This document shows positions 35,194 through 43,408 of a stretch of DNA of 64,000 nt, piece after piece (positions within the stretch are counted from its first letter, which is position 1; the number at the start of each line of letters is the position of its first letter). The notes beneath the pieces were generated by a model. That model saw only the letters and a list, made by a program, of their open reading frames with translations, did no database searches and was not told the origin of the DNA. This DNA comes from Salicibibacter cibi (GTDB lineage Bacteria; Bacillota; Bacilli; Bacillales; Marinococcaceae): assembly GCF_016495865.1 (NCBI RefSeq), contig NZ_CP054706.1, positions 372,001 through 436,000 of the forward strand, in the 5' to 3' direction. Both the position numbers and the translations under genes were made by a program.

Positions 35194-35856
35194 ATGGGGG
35201 AAGCTTTTTGGAATCCAGTTTTTGTCTCCCTGCGTGTTGTGGTTGTCGCAAGTATCCTTTCTTTTCTTTTAGCGCTTATTGTCGCATGGTTTCTGAAAAA
35301 AAGACGCTTTAAAGGCAAAGTTTTTGTTGAAACGTTTCTGATGCTTCCACTCGTTTTACCGCCCACAGTCATTGGGTTCGGACTTTTGGTGATATTCGGA
35401 CGAAACAGCTGGATTGGCAGCTGGTTTGAGCAATTGTTCGGTCAGCCGATTGTTTTTACATACTTGGCTGCAGTGATTGCGGCATCAATTGTGGCATTTC
35501 CATTAGTTTTTCAAATGCTCGTGAATGGATTTGAAGCAGTGGATGAAGAATTAGAAGCCGCTGCCCGGCAAATGGGTGCGGGTGAATGTAAAGTTTTCAT
35601 ATATGTGACACTTCCTCTTGCCTGGCGTTCAGTCATTTCCGGATACATGTTAGGTTTTGCCCGCGCTCTTGGTGAATTTGGAGCCACGTTAATGTTTGCC
35701 GGCAGCATCTTTGGGGTCACGCAGACAATGCCAACGAGCATTTATATTGCAGTTGAATCGGGGAATACCGAAATGGCGTATTACTGGGTCATTTCTATTG
35801 TTATATTTGCTTTTGCACTACTGGCAGTTGTTCAGAGAATGAAAAAAGTTGATTGA
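35194..35856 (+). CDS. modB: Molybdate ABC transporter permease ModB
   Basis: A 220-residue membrane permease with five to six helices and the EAA loop EAARQMGAGECKVFIYVTLP followed by RALGEFGATLMFAGSIFG. The length is normal. ATG 35194 comes three bases after the modA stop, with GGGAG 11 bases upstream. It is the functional counterpart of the modB relic at 34075. Confidence 0.94.
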   Translation: MGEAFWNPVFVSLRVVVVASILSFLLALIVAWFLKKRRFKGKVFVETFLMLPLVLPPTVIGFGLLVIFGRNSWIGSWFEQLFGQPIVFTYLAAVIAASIVAFPLVFQMLVNGFEAVDEELEAAARQMGAGECKVFIYVTLPLAWRSVISGYMLGFARALGEFGATLMFAGSIFGVTQTMPTSIYIAVESGNTEMAYYWVISIVIFAFALLAVVQRMKKVD

Positions 35857-35926
35857 TTTGGATTATGTCAAAGTGTTGATTTGCGGAAAACATCCTCAGT
35901 GGAAAGCAGCCAAGGGAGGCTCTAGA

Positions 35927-37030
35927 TTGGCGGAATTAAAATTCGATCATATATACAAACGGTTTGCAGAAAATGTGGCTGCGGTGACTGATTTTAATCT
36001 CGATATCTCGGATGAAGAATTTATCGTTTTTGTTGGTCCGTCTGGGTGTGGAAAATCGACAACGCTTCGCATGATTGCGGGTCTTGAAGAGATAACAGAA
36101 GGCTCTTTATATATCGATGGTGATTATGTTAATGATACTCCCCCTAAAAACCGCGACATCGCCATGGTTTTTCAAAATTACGCTCTGTATCCACATATGG
36201 ATGTTTTTGATAACATCGCTTTTGGATTGAAATTACGTAAATTCAAAAAAGAAGACATTAAAGCACGTGTGAAAAATGCAAGTCATATTCTTGGTCTGGA
36301 TGACTACTTACAACGAAAACCAAAAGCACTTTCAGGCGGGCAGCGCCAAAGGGTAGCATTGGGCCGTGCAATAGTACGTAATCCAAAAGCATTTTTAATG
36401 GATGAGCCGTTATCAAATTTGGATGCAAAACTGAGGGTGCAAATGCGATCTGAAATTATTAAACTTCACCACCGTTTAAAAACAACGACCATTTATGTCA
36501 CTCATGATCAAACGGAAGCTATGACGATGGCTTCACGTATCGTCGTTATGAAGGATGGGTATATTCAGCAAATCGGTAAACCCAGGCAAGTTTATCTTTA
36601 CCCGGAAAACACCTTTGTGGGAGGTTTTATTGGATCGCCTTCAATGAACTTTTTAGAAGGAACGATCCGAAATCAGCATTTTTGGTTTAATGAGCATGTA
36701 CCTTTGAAAATTCCGGAAAAACGATTCCACGACTTAAGGCAATATGACGGCAAAACGATTACTTTAGGGATTCGCCCTGAAGACTTGCATGAGGAACAAG
36801 CATTCTTAGACAAGATGCAAAAATCAAAAGTGAATGTAATGATTGATATTGCAGAAATCACTGGTTCTGAGGCTGTTCTTTATACAAACATTGGCAATCA
36901 AGAAATTAGGGCAGTCGTAAATCCATGGAGAAATATTAGTCAGGGTGATCAACTAGAACTCGGATTTGATATGAGAAAGGCTCATTTTTTCAATCCGGAT
37001 ACCGGGGTACGGATTAAGCTCGCCAATTAA
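35927..37030 (+). CDS. MalK/MsmX-like ABC transporter ATPase
   Basis: A 367-residue ATPase with Walker A GPSGCGKST, Q-loop MVFQNYALYPHM, signature LSGGQRQRVALGRA, Walker B FLMDEPLSNLD and H-loop THDQTEA. A C-terminal TOBE/MalK regulatory domain includes TLGIRPEDLH. Sequence and architecture are of the sugar-importer MalK/UgpC/MsmX type, not ModC. TTG 35927 is chosen with GGAGG seven bases upstream; the open frame from 35849 overlaps modB but lacks a ribosome binding site. Its place straight after modAB suggests that it energises the molybdate importer, or that it is a multipurpose ATPase. Confidence 0.87.
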   Translation: MAELKFDHIYKRFAENVAAVTDFNLDISDEEFIVFVGPSGCGKSTTLRMIAGLEEITEGSLYIDGDYVNDTPPKNRDIAMVFQNYALYPHMDVFDNIAFGLKLRKFKKEDIKARVKNASHILGLDDYLQRKPKALSGGQRQRVALGRAIVRNPKAFLMDEPLSNLDAKLRVQMRSEIIKLHHRLKTTTIYVTHDQTEAMTMASRIVVMKDGYIQQIGKPRQVYLYPENTFVGGFIGSPSMNFLEGTIRNQHFWFNEHVPLKIPEKRFHDLRQYDGKTITLGIRPEDLHEEQAFLDKMQKSKVNVMIDIAEITGSEAVLYTNIGNQEIRAVVNPWRNISQGDQLELGFDMRKAHFFNPDTGVRIKLAN

Positions 37031-37035
37031 ACTTG

Positions 37036-37329
37036 ATTGACGATAAGCTGTTTTTGGCGAGTGAGAAGAAATTGTTGTTCCAGATGAAAAAGAACAGGCG
37101 TTTATTGTGCCAAAAAATCGTGGATGAATTGGAAGTTGGGCATCGTAAAACAAGACACAAAGGATGCGTTTTCGAAAATCATTAATCGGATGATCGCGGA
37201 GGAACGAATGGCTTGAGTCTAGGTTGCACGGAATTGCCGATGATTTCAAATATAGCCGATGTGGATGTTGTGCTGTGGGACACAATGGATATTCATGTCA
37301 ACAAAATGGTGGAGTGGATGTTCGGATGA
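37036..37329 (+). pseudogene. Relic of an aspartate/glutamate racemase
   Basis: Fragments in two or more frames give the C-terminal part of an aspartate racemase: KIVDELEVG, SKIINRMIAEERM, LGCTELPMIS with the catalytic-type cysteine, and DVDVVLWDTMDIHVNKMVEW. Stops and shifts interrupt them (e.g. TGA after RMA near 37215), and the N-terminal two thirds are absent. Confidence 0.7.
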
Positions 37330-37466
37330 GAGAATGGATCGGAACGTGTTCACATTGCCGGAAAGATGTCTATTGTCTGGATGGCTTTTTGAACGGCGTT
37401 CATAAAGAAGGCACACTGTATTGTTTTGCCTGCGAAAATAAAGAGGAAAAAGAAAAAAGCCAGTGA
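37326..37466 (+). CDS. Small zinc-ribbon-like protein
   Basis: A 46-residue protein with two CxxC pairs, CSHC and CFAC, about 26 residues apart (WIGTCSHCRKDVYCLDGF, LYCFACENK), suggesting one zinc site. ATG 37326 follows GGTGGAG and lies within the end of the racemase relic. A strong terminator follows. Function unknown. Confidence 0.6.
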   Translation: MREWIGTCSHCRKDVYCLDGFLNGVHKEGTLYCFACENKEEKEKSQ

Positions 37467-37495
37467 GGTTGCGTCAGGACCTCACAGGCTTTTTT
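37454..37495 (+). terminator. Rho-independent terminator
   Basis: AAGCCAGTGAGGT and ACCTCACAGGCTT pair with one mismatch, and TTTTTT follows. The 5' side is A-rich, so it may work in both directions. It closes the mod region. Confidence 0.85.
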
Positions 37496-37535
37496 AGTAG
37501 GTAAAGAAGTATAAATCAGCTTTCTTACCTACATA

Positions 37536-37810
37536 GGGATTGCTGAACAACGTGCAGCTATCAGCTGAAGCCGGGATGTCGCTTCCATGGCTTCGCTTTC
37601 CGCGGACGAACGGTCAAGCCTCCTCGCGCAAAACCGGCGCTGCGGGGTCTTGACACATCCGTTTTTTCCGCTGGAGTCTCGCCATTGCAGCACCGTCCCT
37701 CCGTACGTTGCCAGAAGTGCAAGGGTTTTTTGCTTATAGGATGGTTTTCCTTGCATCTAGCTTTGACAACACCAATGGAAAATGCTTATGTTCCGTTATT
37801 CAGCAGTCCC
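37536..37810 (-). mobile_element. MITE copy 2 (275 bp)
   Basis: Inverted orientation relative to copy 1. The ends are GGGATTGCTGAACAACG and TTATTCAGCAGTCCC, flanked by TACATA on both sides (37530-37535 and 37811-37816). The internal sequence closely matches copy 1, apart from a few small deletions. It lies in a 616-base gap between the zinc-ribbon gene and the Nre cluster; the remainder holds the promoter at 37873. Confidence 0.88.
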
Positions 37811-37872
37811 TACATAAGAGTGACTAAGGACTTTTCGCCATAAATGCTTGGCGAAAAGCCTAGTTTTCTAAA

Positions 37873-37956
37873 TATCAGGGGATCTCTCGCAATGAATCGG
37901 GATGTTCCCTAATACCCCCGGAGATGATCCCTTCTTATAATGAAAGTATCACGAAC
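37873..37956 (+). promoter_or_regulatory. Activator-type promoter of the Nre cluster
   Basis: Nearly identical to 2951-3034: TATAAT at 37936-37941, the GC-rich TACCCCCGGAGA at the -35 position, and upstream GGGATGTTCCC. Only about ten substitutions and one single-base indel separate the two over 84 bases. A leader of about 135 bases precedes the first gene. Autoregulation by the encoded response regulator is a plausible inference. Confidence 0.6.
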
Positions 37957-38082
37957 AATCGGGATATCATGCTTCGGCAAATTTTTAACGAAGTAGGGAT
38001 ATGCCGGGAGTTTTGAAAGGCATCGATTTATGAAGGTGCCATCTTCAATTTGGAACCTTCACTATTCAAAGACTGGTAGCCG

Positions 38083-38394
38083 GTGGTGACAAATGTTCAG
38101 TCAGTGGAAAGCAACGAATTTCAACCATTGCAACGCGAGCAGGTCACCGTCTGGGTTTGTATCCGCGATGAGCATAACAAAGAGGGGGTCCATGATCCCT
38201 GGGTTAAGAAAATGATGGCACAAATATCCTTCTGTCCAGATCACACCCATTTGCGGTTCTATTTTCAGGATGGAACTTTTTTAGCCGTTCCGCTTGTTTT
38301 GCCGGTACAACAAAAGGGCAGGGAATGGTGCGCCCATGACCGGGAAGCCGGGCTTTCGTATGTGATTAAAATGGAAGAGAAGGTGCATGCGTGA
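38083..38394 (+). CDS. Conserved-looking hypothetical protein at head of Nre cluster
   Basis: A 103-residue soluble protein with no recognised domain (EQVTVWVCIRDEHNKEG, LRFYFQDGTFLAVPLVLP). It contains cysteines at three places but no CxxC pair. GTG 38083 or 38086 is the start; no strong ribosome binding site was seen. It lies between the promoter and the kinase gene, so it is likely an accessory part of the sensing system. Function unknown. Confidence 0.5.
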   Translation: MVTNVQSVESNEFQPLQREQVTVWVCIRDEHNKEGVHDPWVKKMMAQISFCPDHTHLRFYFQDGTFLAVPLVLPVQQKGREWCAHDREAGLSYVIKMEEKVHA

Positions 38395-38448
38395 AAAATA
38401 CAACTTCCTGCAATGACAAAGGAAAATACGATACGGGGAGATGAAGCT

Positions 38449-39078
38449 ATGGAGCCAGCACAGATGAGCCGTTACATGATACAATCACAGGAAGAAGAAT
38501 TGAAAAGAGTCGGTGACGAACTTCATGACGGTATTTGCCAACGTCTATACAGCATTCATATCGGACTTCATGCTATTGAATCGGCACTTGAAGACTCGGA
38601 TTTGAAACAGTATGTCTTGCAAGTATCGGACGAACTGTCAAGCACGATCTTGCAGTTACGCCATTTGTCGGAAGAACTTTATCCTCCTACGCTAACGACA
38701 TTGGGGTTGCTGCCCGCGATGAAAAATTATGCACAATTGTTCACGTCAACGTTTGGCGTTGTTGTCGAGATTTCCTCGGAAGGGCCGGAAAAAATCTTGT
38801 CTGAACAAAAAAGCGTAAATATTTTTCGCGTGTGTCAGGAAGCTTTGATCAATATTGCAAAATATGCAGAAGTCGCAACGGCTTCACTTCAGTTCACATG
38901 GGAAGAATCGGCGTTGAAAATAGTGATAAAGGACGACGGGAAAGGGTTTGATGCAGAGAATGTTCAATTTTTGGGGATCGCGGTGATGGAGAAACGCATG
39001 CGTCTTGCCGAAGGTGATTTTATCCTGTCATCCCAGCCCGGCAAAGGCACAACGATCTCGCTGTCATCATCCATCTGA
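38449..39078 (+). CDS. Histidine kinase without sensor domain (NreB-like)
   Basis: A 209-residue cytoplasmic kinase made of a HisKA_3 dimerisation domain (phosphoacceptor His in LKRVGDELHDGICQRLYSIH) and a HATPase_c domain (CQEALINIAKYAE, DDGKGFD, GKGTTISL). NreB of Staphylococcus carries an N-terminal PAS domain with an O2-sensing iron-sulphur cluster; here that part is absent and no CxC motif is seen. ATG 38449 follows GGGGAG by eight bases. It is followed by the response regulator and may form mixed dimers with the second kinase in the cluster. Confidence 0.82.
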   Translation: MEPAQMSRYMIQSQEEELKRVGDELHDGICQRLYSIHIGLHAIESALEDSDLKQYVLQVSDELSSTILQLRHLSEELYPPTLTTLGLLPAMKNYAQLFTSTFGVVVEISSEGPEKILSEQKSVNIFRVCQEALINIAKYAEVATASLQFTWEESALKIVIKDDGKGFDAENVQFLGIAVMEKRMRLAEGDFILSSQPGKGTTISLSSSI

Positions 39079-39099
39079 AAGAACAGGGGGGGTGTCCAA

Positions 39100-39756
39100 T
39101 TGATACGGGTACTATTAGTCGATGACCACGCGGTCGTTCGCATGGGATTAAAAATGTTATTGAATTCACTCGAAGACATGGAAGTCGTGGCAGAAGCTTC
39201 TGAAGGCAATGAGGCGATTGAAAAAGTACATGAGACGCAACCAGATGTTATTTTGATGGACTTTAGCATGCCGCACGGGAAAGACGGCCTATCTGCGACG
39301 GAAGAATTAAAACAACAATTCCCGGACACGGCGATTCTGATTTTGACGATGCACGATGATGAAGAATATTTATTTCGGGCGGTACAGGCGGGTGCCTACG
39401 GGTGCGTGTTAAAGAGTGCTCCCCACGAAGAATTGATTCAAGCGATTCGAAACGTGAACAACGGCGAGGCATATTTAACTCCGTCTGCCACGAAACGGTT
39501 AATGGATGAATACTTACATACCATGAAGGAGTACGGGACGGATGTGTACCAACAGCTTTCTGTCCGGGAAAAGGAAGTCTTGACATTGATTGCAAAAGGG
39601 TACGCGAACAAAGAAATCGCCGGACAGCTCTATATTAGTGTGAAAACCGTGGAAGCCCACAAAAGCAAACTCATGGACAAACTTCAAATGAAAACAAGGC
39701 CTGAGTTGGTTTCCTACGCATTAAAGAAAGGATTGCTAGGCAGTGCCATCCAATAA
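39100..39756 (+). CDS. NarL/NreC-type response regulator
   Basis: A 218-residue regulator. The receiver domain has LLVDDHAVVRMGL and the phospho-aspartate in VILMDFSMP, and the C-terminal LuxR-type helix-turn-helix is LSVREKEVLTLIAKGYANKE then VKTVEAHKSKLMDKL. TTG 39100 follows a G7 run. NreC in staphylococci activates nitrate/nitrite reductase genes under anoxia. It is the only regulator beside two kinases. Its 3' end overlaps the NreA-like gene. Confidence 0.9.
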   Translation: MIRVLLVDDHAVVRMGLKMLLNSLEDMEVVAEASEGNEAIEKVHETQPDVILMDFSMPHGKDGLSATEELKQQFPDTAILILTMHDDEEYLFRAVQAGAYGCVLKSAPHEELIQAIRNVNNGEAYLTPSATKRLMDEYLHTMKEYGTDVYQQLSVREKEVLTLIAKGYANKEIAGQLYISVKTVEAHKSKLMDKLQMKTRPELVSYALKKGLLGSAIQ

Positions 39757-40174
39757 ACTTGCTAATTTAAAGACGGACCTCGGTTGTGACTTCGTCGGCA
39801 TCGCTCTTAAGAATCAAAATAGTGTCGATATTACTTGGCCGTACGCCGTCGGTTATACGAACGATAAATACGTTCGTATTAAGCTTCGTTATGGAAAAGG
39901 GATCGACGGACAAGTGATGAGCAGTTGCAGTGCAATGGAAATCAACCATTTTCCCGATAACGCACACGGCAAAGTGACAGACTACCCTATTATGTTGGCA
40001 GAAAAGCTGGTGTCGGCTTTTTCCGTCCCTATATTAAAAGACGGGAGGCCGGCAGGTGTCTTGCTCGCCGGTTACCGGACGGTTCATGACTTCCATGCAG
40101 CGGAAAAAAAGAAAGTGAAGCAAGCAGCTTTTGCCGTTTCAGAGGAGGTTTTCAAGCATGGACAGCCGGGATAA
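39743..40174 (+). CDS. nreA: NreA-like GAF-domain nitrate receptor
   Basis: A 143-residue single GAF domain. DITWPYAVGYTNDKYVRIKL and YGKGIDGQVM resemble the ligand pocket region of staphylococcal NreA, which binds nitrate and controls NreB phosphorylation. GTG 39743 overlaps the response regulator by 14 bases, and the next kinase starts within its end, so all are co-translated. Confidence 0.75.
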   Translation: MPSNKLANLKTDLGCDFVGIALKNQNSVDITWPYAVGYTNDKYVRIKLRYGKGIDGQVMSSCSAMEINHFPDNAHGKVTDYPIMLAEKLVSAFSVPILKDGRPAGVLLAGYRTVHDFHAAEKKKVKQAAFAVSEEVFKHGQPG

Positions 40175-41504
40175 AAAAACGGAACCGGAAGCAACCATCG
40201 TCATCGATGCCTTATCAACGATCCAATCGATTAATCCGGAAGCACTACGTTTTTTCAGCCGTTCTGACGAAGATTTAGAGGGTCAACCCATTCAAATGCT
40301 AATACCGGAATTGAAGCTTCATTGTCTCGGGGAAGATCGATCCGCGCTTCAGTTTGGAGAAAGTAGTACGGGTGAGCGTGTGCCTCTTTTTCTTCGCAAA
40401 CATTCATTTATGCTGAAAGAGGAAAGCTATTCGCTTTTAATTTTACAACATAGCCAAAACTATCCCGTGTTCGACACAGATCCGGAGAAAATATTCAAGG
40501 AACTTCTGGATACGAAGTTCGCCCTTGATAAATCAACGATATTGGCGATTACTGATCAAAAAGGGATCATTCAATACGTGAACAAAAAGTTTTGTGAAGT
40601 CTCCCAGTATTCACAGGAGGAATTGATTGGCCAAGACCATCGCGTCGTGAATTCCGGCTATCATTCAAAAGATTTTATCCGTAATCTCTGGCGTACGATC
40701 GCAAAGGGCCGTGTTTGGACCGGAGAATTAAGAAACAAGGGAAAAGACGGCAGTTTTTACTGGGTCGACTCCACAATCGTCCCTTTTTTAAATGAAAAAG
40801 GGAAACCATACCAATATCTGGCCATACGTTTTGAGATTACGGAACGAAAACGGGTGGAGGAAGAGTTGCAACAAACGATGATGAAAATCATGGACGTCCA
40901 AGAAGAAGAACGGCGTAAACTCTCCATGGGATTGCATGATGGCATCGGACAAAATTTATATAGCCATCTTATTACGATCAATCGACTGCATGCCGCGGCA
41001 GACCATCCGCTTATTGATCAGTTGCGCGATGAAGCCTCGGCGCTCATTGAAGAGGTGCGGGAGATTTCGTGGGAGCTCCGTCCGTCCGTGCTCGATGACC
41101 TTGGTCTCGTCTCCGCCCTTCGTTCGTTTTTTAATCGTTACAGGGAACATTACAACATCCATATTTCTTTCGATTATTCGCTGAACCGGCGTTTGCCCGG
41201 ACGTGTTGAAACGGCGATTTACCGAATGATCCAGGAATCAATAACCAATATCCGGAAATATGCAAAGGTAGATGAGGCATCTGTCAAAGTAACCGAGGAT
41301 GACGAATGTATTCAGATCAAGGTTGAAGACCATGGCATTGGCTTTGAAAAATGCCACGCTCGCACCGGTGTCGGATTGGTGAGCATGGAAGAAAGGGCTA
41401 AATCCGTAAATGGAGCGTTGCGCCTTACGACGGCACCGGGGATGGGCACAACGGTTGAGTTGCAAGTGCCGTTGACACAAATGAGCACGGCAGAAATGTT
41501 ATAG
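40158..41504 (+). CDS. PAS-containing sensor histidine kinase
   Basis: A 448-residue soluble kinase: PAS-like domain one at about 10-70 (IVIDALSTIQSINPEALRFF), PAS/PAC domain two at about 130-235 (KFCEVSQYSQEELIGQDHRV, KDGSFYWVDSTIVP), HisKA_3 with the phospho-His in RRKLSMGLHDGIGQNLYSH, and HATPase_c (QESITNIRKYAK, DHGIGF, GMGTTVEL). No membrane helices and no cluster-binding cysteine set were recognised, so the signal is unknown. ATG 40158 follows AGAGGAGG and overlaps the NreA-like gene. It is the second kinase in the cluster. Confidence 0.85.
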   Translation: MDSRDKKTEPEATIVIDALSTIQSINPEALRFFSRSDEDLEGQPIQMLIPELKLHCLGEDRSALQFGESSTGERVPLFLRKHSFMLKEESYSLLILQHSQNYPVFDTDPEKIFKELLDTKFALDKSTILAITDQKGIIQYVNKKFCEVSQYSQEELIGQDHRVVNSGYHSKDFIRNLWRTIAKGRVWTGELRNKGKDGSFYWVDSTIVPFLNEKGKPYQYLAIRFEITERKRVEEELQQTMMKIMDVQEEERRKLSMGLHDGIGQNLYSHLITINRLHAAADHPLIDQLRDEASALIEEVREISWELRPSVLDDLGLVSALRSFFNRYREHYNIHISFDYSLNRRLPGRVETAIYRMIQESITNIRKYAKVDEASVKVTEDDECIQIKVEDHGIGFEKCHARTGVGLVSMEERAKSVNGALRLTTAPGMGTTVELQVPLTQMSTAEML

Positions 41505-41515
41505 GGGGACTGCCG

Positions 41516-41845
41516 ATGAATGTAAAAAATATCCATGATGCTAAAATATACGATGAGCATCGATTGGGAAAGCAAACGCTGTTTGAAGCCGGCAAAAGCA
41601 AGGCAATCCTTTTTACCTTCATGCCGGGACAAGAACTTCCTGCTCACGGGCATCCTCATGCCCAGGCGTATCTCCTCATTCTTGAGGGCAACGGTATCTG
41701 TCAGATTGATGAAACAGAACATGCCATCCGGACAGGCGACGCGCTTCATTGCGATAAAACACAGACGATTCGCCTTGAAAATACCGGAGACGAGGCAATG
41801 AGTGTGTACGTTGTACTGGCACGGGAGCCGGAAATGGAGAGATAA
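41516..41845 (+). CDS. Small cupin-domain protein
   Basis: A 109-residue single cupin. Motif one PGQELPAHGHPHAQAYLLIL gives HxH and Q metal ligands, and motif two is AIRTGDALHCDKTQTIRLEN. ATG 41516 follows GGGGG, 11 bases after the kinase. It may be a ligand sensor or oxygen-related enzyme of the Nre operon. The role is not known. Confidence 0.75.
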   Translation: MNVKNIHDAKIYDEHRLGKQTLFEAGKSKAILFTFMPGQELPAHGHPHAQAYLLILEGNGICQIDETEHAIRTGDALHCDKTQTIRLENTGDEAMSVYVVLAREPEMER

Positions 41846-41861
41846 GTGCGCCGTTACGCAT

Positions 41862-41891
41862 GCCCTCGGATTTTCGTTTGGATCCGAGGGC
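41862..41891 (+). terminator. Hairpin after the Nre cluster
   Basis: GCCCTCGGAT and ATCCGAGGGC are perfect 10-bp arms around a 10-base loop, 17 bases after the cupin gene. It lacks a T tract but is well placed as the 3' end of the transcript. Confidence 0.5.
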
Positions 41892-42107
41892 TACATTGGA
41901 GTGGCGATTAGTCATATCCCATTTGAACCTTTACTTCATCTAATGGATAATCAAATCAAACAGTTGACGTTTGATTTGATAGCGGTCATTGGCGTTCTTT
42001 TCGTATTTACCGGCTAATGCAACGAGAGGAAAAGGATTACTTGACTTTAGCAATTTTTCTTCATCTTGGTCCCAAACCCAACATGAGCTAAAGACACACC
42101 TGGCTCC

Positions 42108-42655
42108 GAGTCCGCAGATCCCGATTCTGAAGACTCATCATGCCCCAAAGCAGCTCTTTGAGTCCGCAGATCCCGATTCTGAGGACTCATCATGCCCCAA
42201 AGCAGCTCTTTGAGTCCGCAGATCCCGATTCTGAAGACTCATCATGCCCCAAAGCAGCTCTTTGAGTCTGCAGATCCTGATCCTGAGGACTCATCATGCC
42301 CCAAAGTACCCTTTTGAGTCCGCAGATCCCGATTCTGAAGACTCATCATGCCCCAAAGCACCCTTTTGAGTCCGCAGATCCCGATTCTGAAGACTCATCA
42401 TGCCCCAAAGCACCCTTTTGAGTCCGCAGATCCCGATTCTGAGGACTCATCATGCCCCAAAGCAGCTCTTTGAGTCCGCAGATCCCGATTCTGAGGACTC
42501 ATCATGCCCCAAAGCACCCTTTTGAGTCCGCAGATCCCGATTCTGAAGACTCATCAGGCCCCAAAGCAGCTCTTTGAGTCCGCAGATCCTGATTCTGAAG
42601 ACTCATCAGGCCCCAAAGCAGCTCTTTGAGTCCACAGACCCCAGATTCTGAAGAC
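42108..42655. repeat. Tandem array of 52-bp hairpin repeats
   Basis: Ten full units and one partial unit, each exactly 52 bases, start at 42108, 42160, 42212, 42264, 42316, 42368, 42420, 42472, 42524, 42576 and 42628. Each has a dyad GAGTCCGCAG...CTGAAGACTC (29 bases) and a 23-base linker such as ATCATGCCCCAAAGCAG. Linkers end in AGCTCTTT or ACCCTTTT, in mixed order. The period is not a multiple of three, so the array is not coding. The rest of the 1.7-kb gene-free region holds the hairpin at 41862, a MITE and no other clear feature. Confidence 0.92.
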
Positions 42656-42927
42656 ATTATACTAAACTCATGGTCGTCTCAGAGGAGGCGGATCCCCATT
42701 TAGATAGAAAAAGTATTTTTTATACAAAACACCGTGGGTCTTTCCGTCGATTCAACATTGGCTTTGCCCGAGTGAGTCTTCCATACATACGCGCAAACTT
42801 GTTTGCTGCTCCCCTTTCTACACTTATCCGTATAAGCCCTTTGCGGACATTTTAGAGCTCGTCCCCTTGTGATTGTCGGTAAATTTTTCTAACAGTCAGC
42901 GATGAACCATGTCTTTTCAAAATGCGA

Positions 42928-43117
42928 TCACTTATTTCCCCCTTGCTTATCTAGATTTTCTCCACAGTTTAAAAGCCTGCCATCTCTCCCGTCTTTAAGA
43001 TGAACTTTCACGAGTTTGTCCGAATACTTCGTACTCTTTTTTACCAGAAAAGTACGTTTGAATTCCTGTTCCCGTGCGTAATTAAATGAATGATCGTATA
43101 GCAATTGGTACAAGTCA
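42928..43117 (-). pseudogene. Possible gene fragment next to MITE copy 3
   Basis: A minus-strand frame of about 60 codons (QLLYDHSFNYAREQEF, YSDKLVKVHLKDGRDG) runs out of the MITE and ends at 42928. It looks protein-like but has no start codon outside the element. It may be the rest of a gene cut by the insertion. No family was recognised. Confidence 0.3.
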
Positions 43118-43123
43118 TATTTA

Positions 43124-43408
43124 GGGAATGCTGAACAACTTGCAGTTATCAGCTGAAGCCGGGATGCCGCTTCCATGGCTTCGCTTTCCGCGGACGAACG
43201 GTCAAGCCTCTTCACGCACAACCGGCGCTGCAGGGGCTTGACGCGTCCGTTTTTCCGCTGGAGTCTCGCCATTGCAGCACCGTCCCTCCGTACGTTGCCA
43301 GAAGCGCAAGGGTTTTTTTGTTTATAGGATGGATTTCCTTGCATCCAGCTTCGACAATACCAACGGAAAATGCTTATGTGCAGTCTTTTTCCGTTATTCA
43401 GCAGTCCC
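43124..43408 (-). mobile_element. MITE copy 3 (285 bp)
   Basis: Same orientation as copy 2. The ends are GGGAATGCTGAACAAC and TTATTCAGCAGTCCC. TATTTA flanks it on both sides (43118-43123 and 43409-43414). The internal sequence matches the other copies with scattered changes. After it, to 43584, only AT-rich sequence and a possible weak GATCA...TGATC-TTTTT terminator (about 43540-43558) are seen. Confidence 0.88.

Noticed and set aside
35927..37030. Naming the ATPase modC
   Set aside because: The C-terminal regulatory domain and motifs are of the MalK/MsmX type, so only the context points to molybdate.
42108..42655. CRISPR array
   Set aside because: The regular 29 + 23 base layout looks CRISPR-like, but the 23-base linkers are nearly identical to each other, so they are not spacers, and no cas genes are near.
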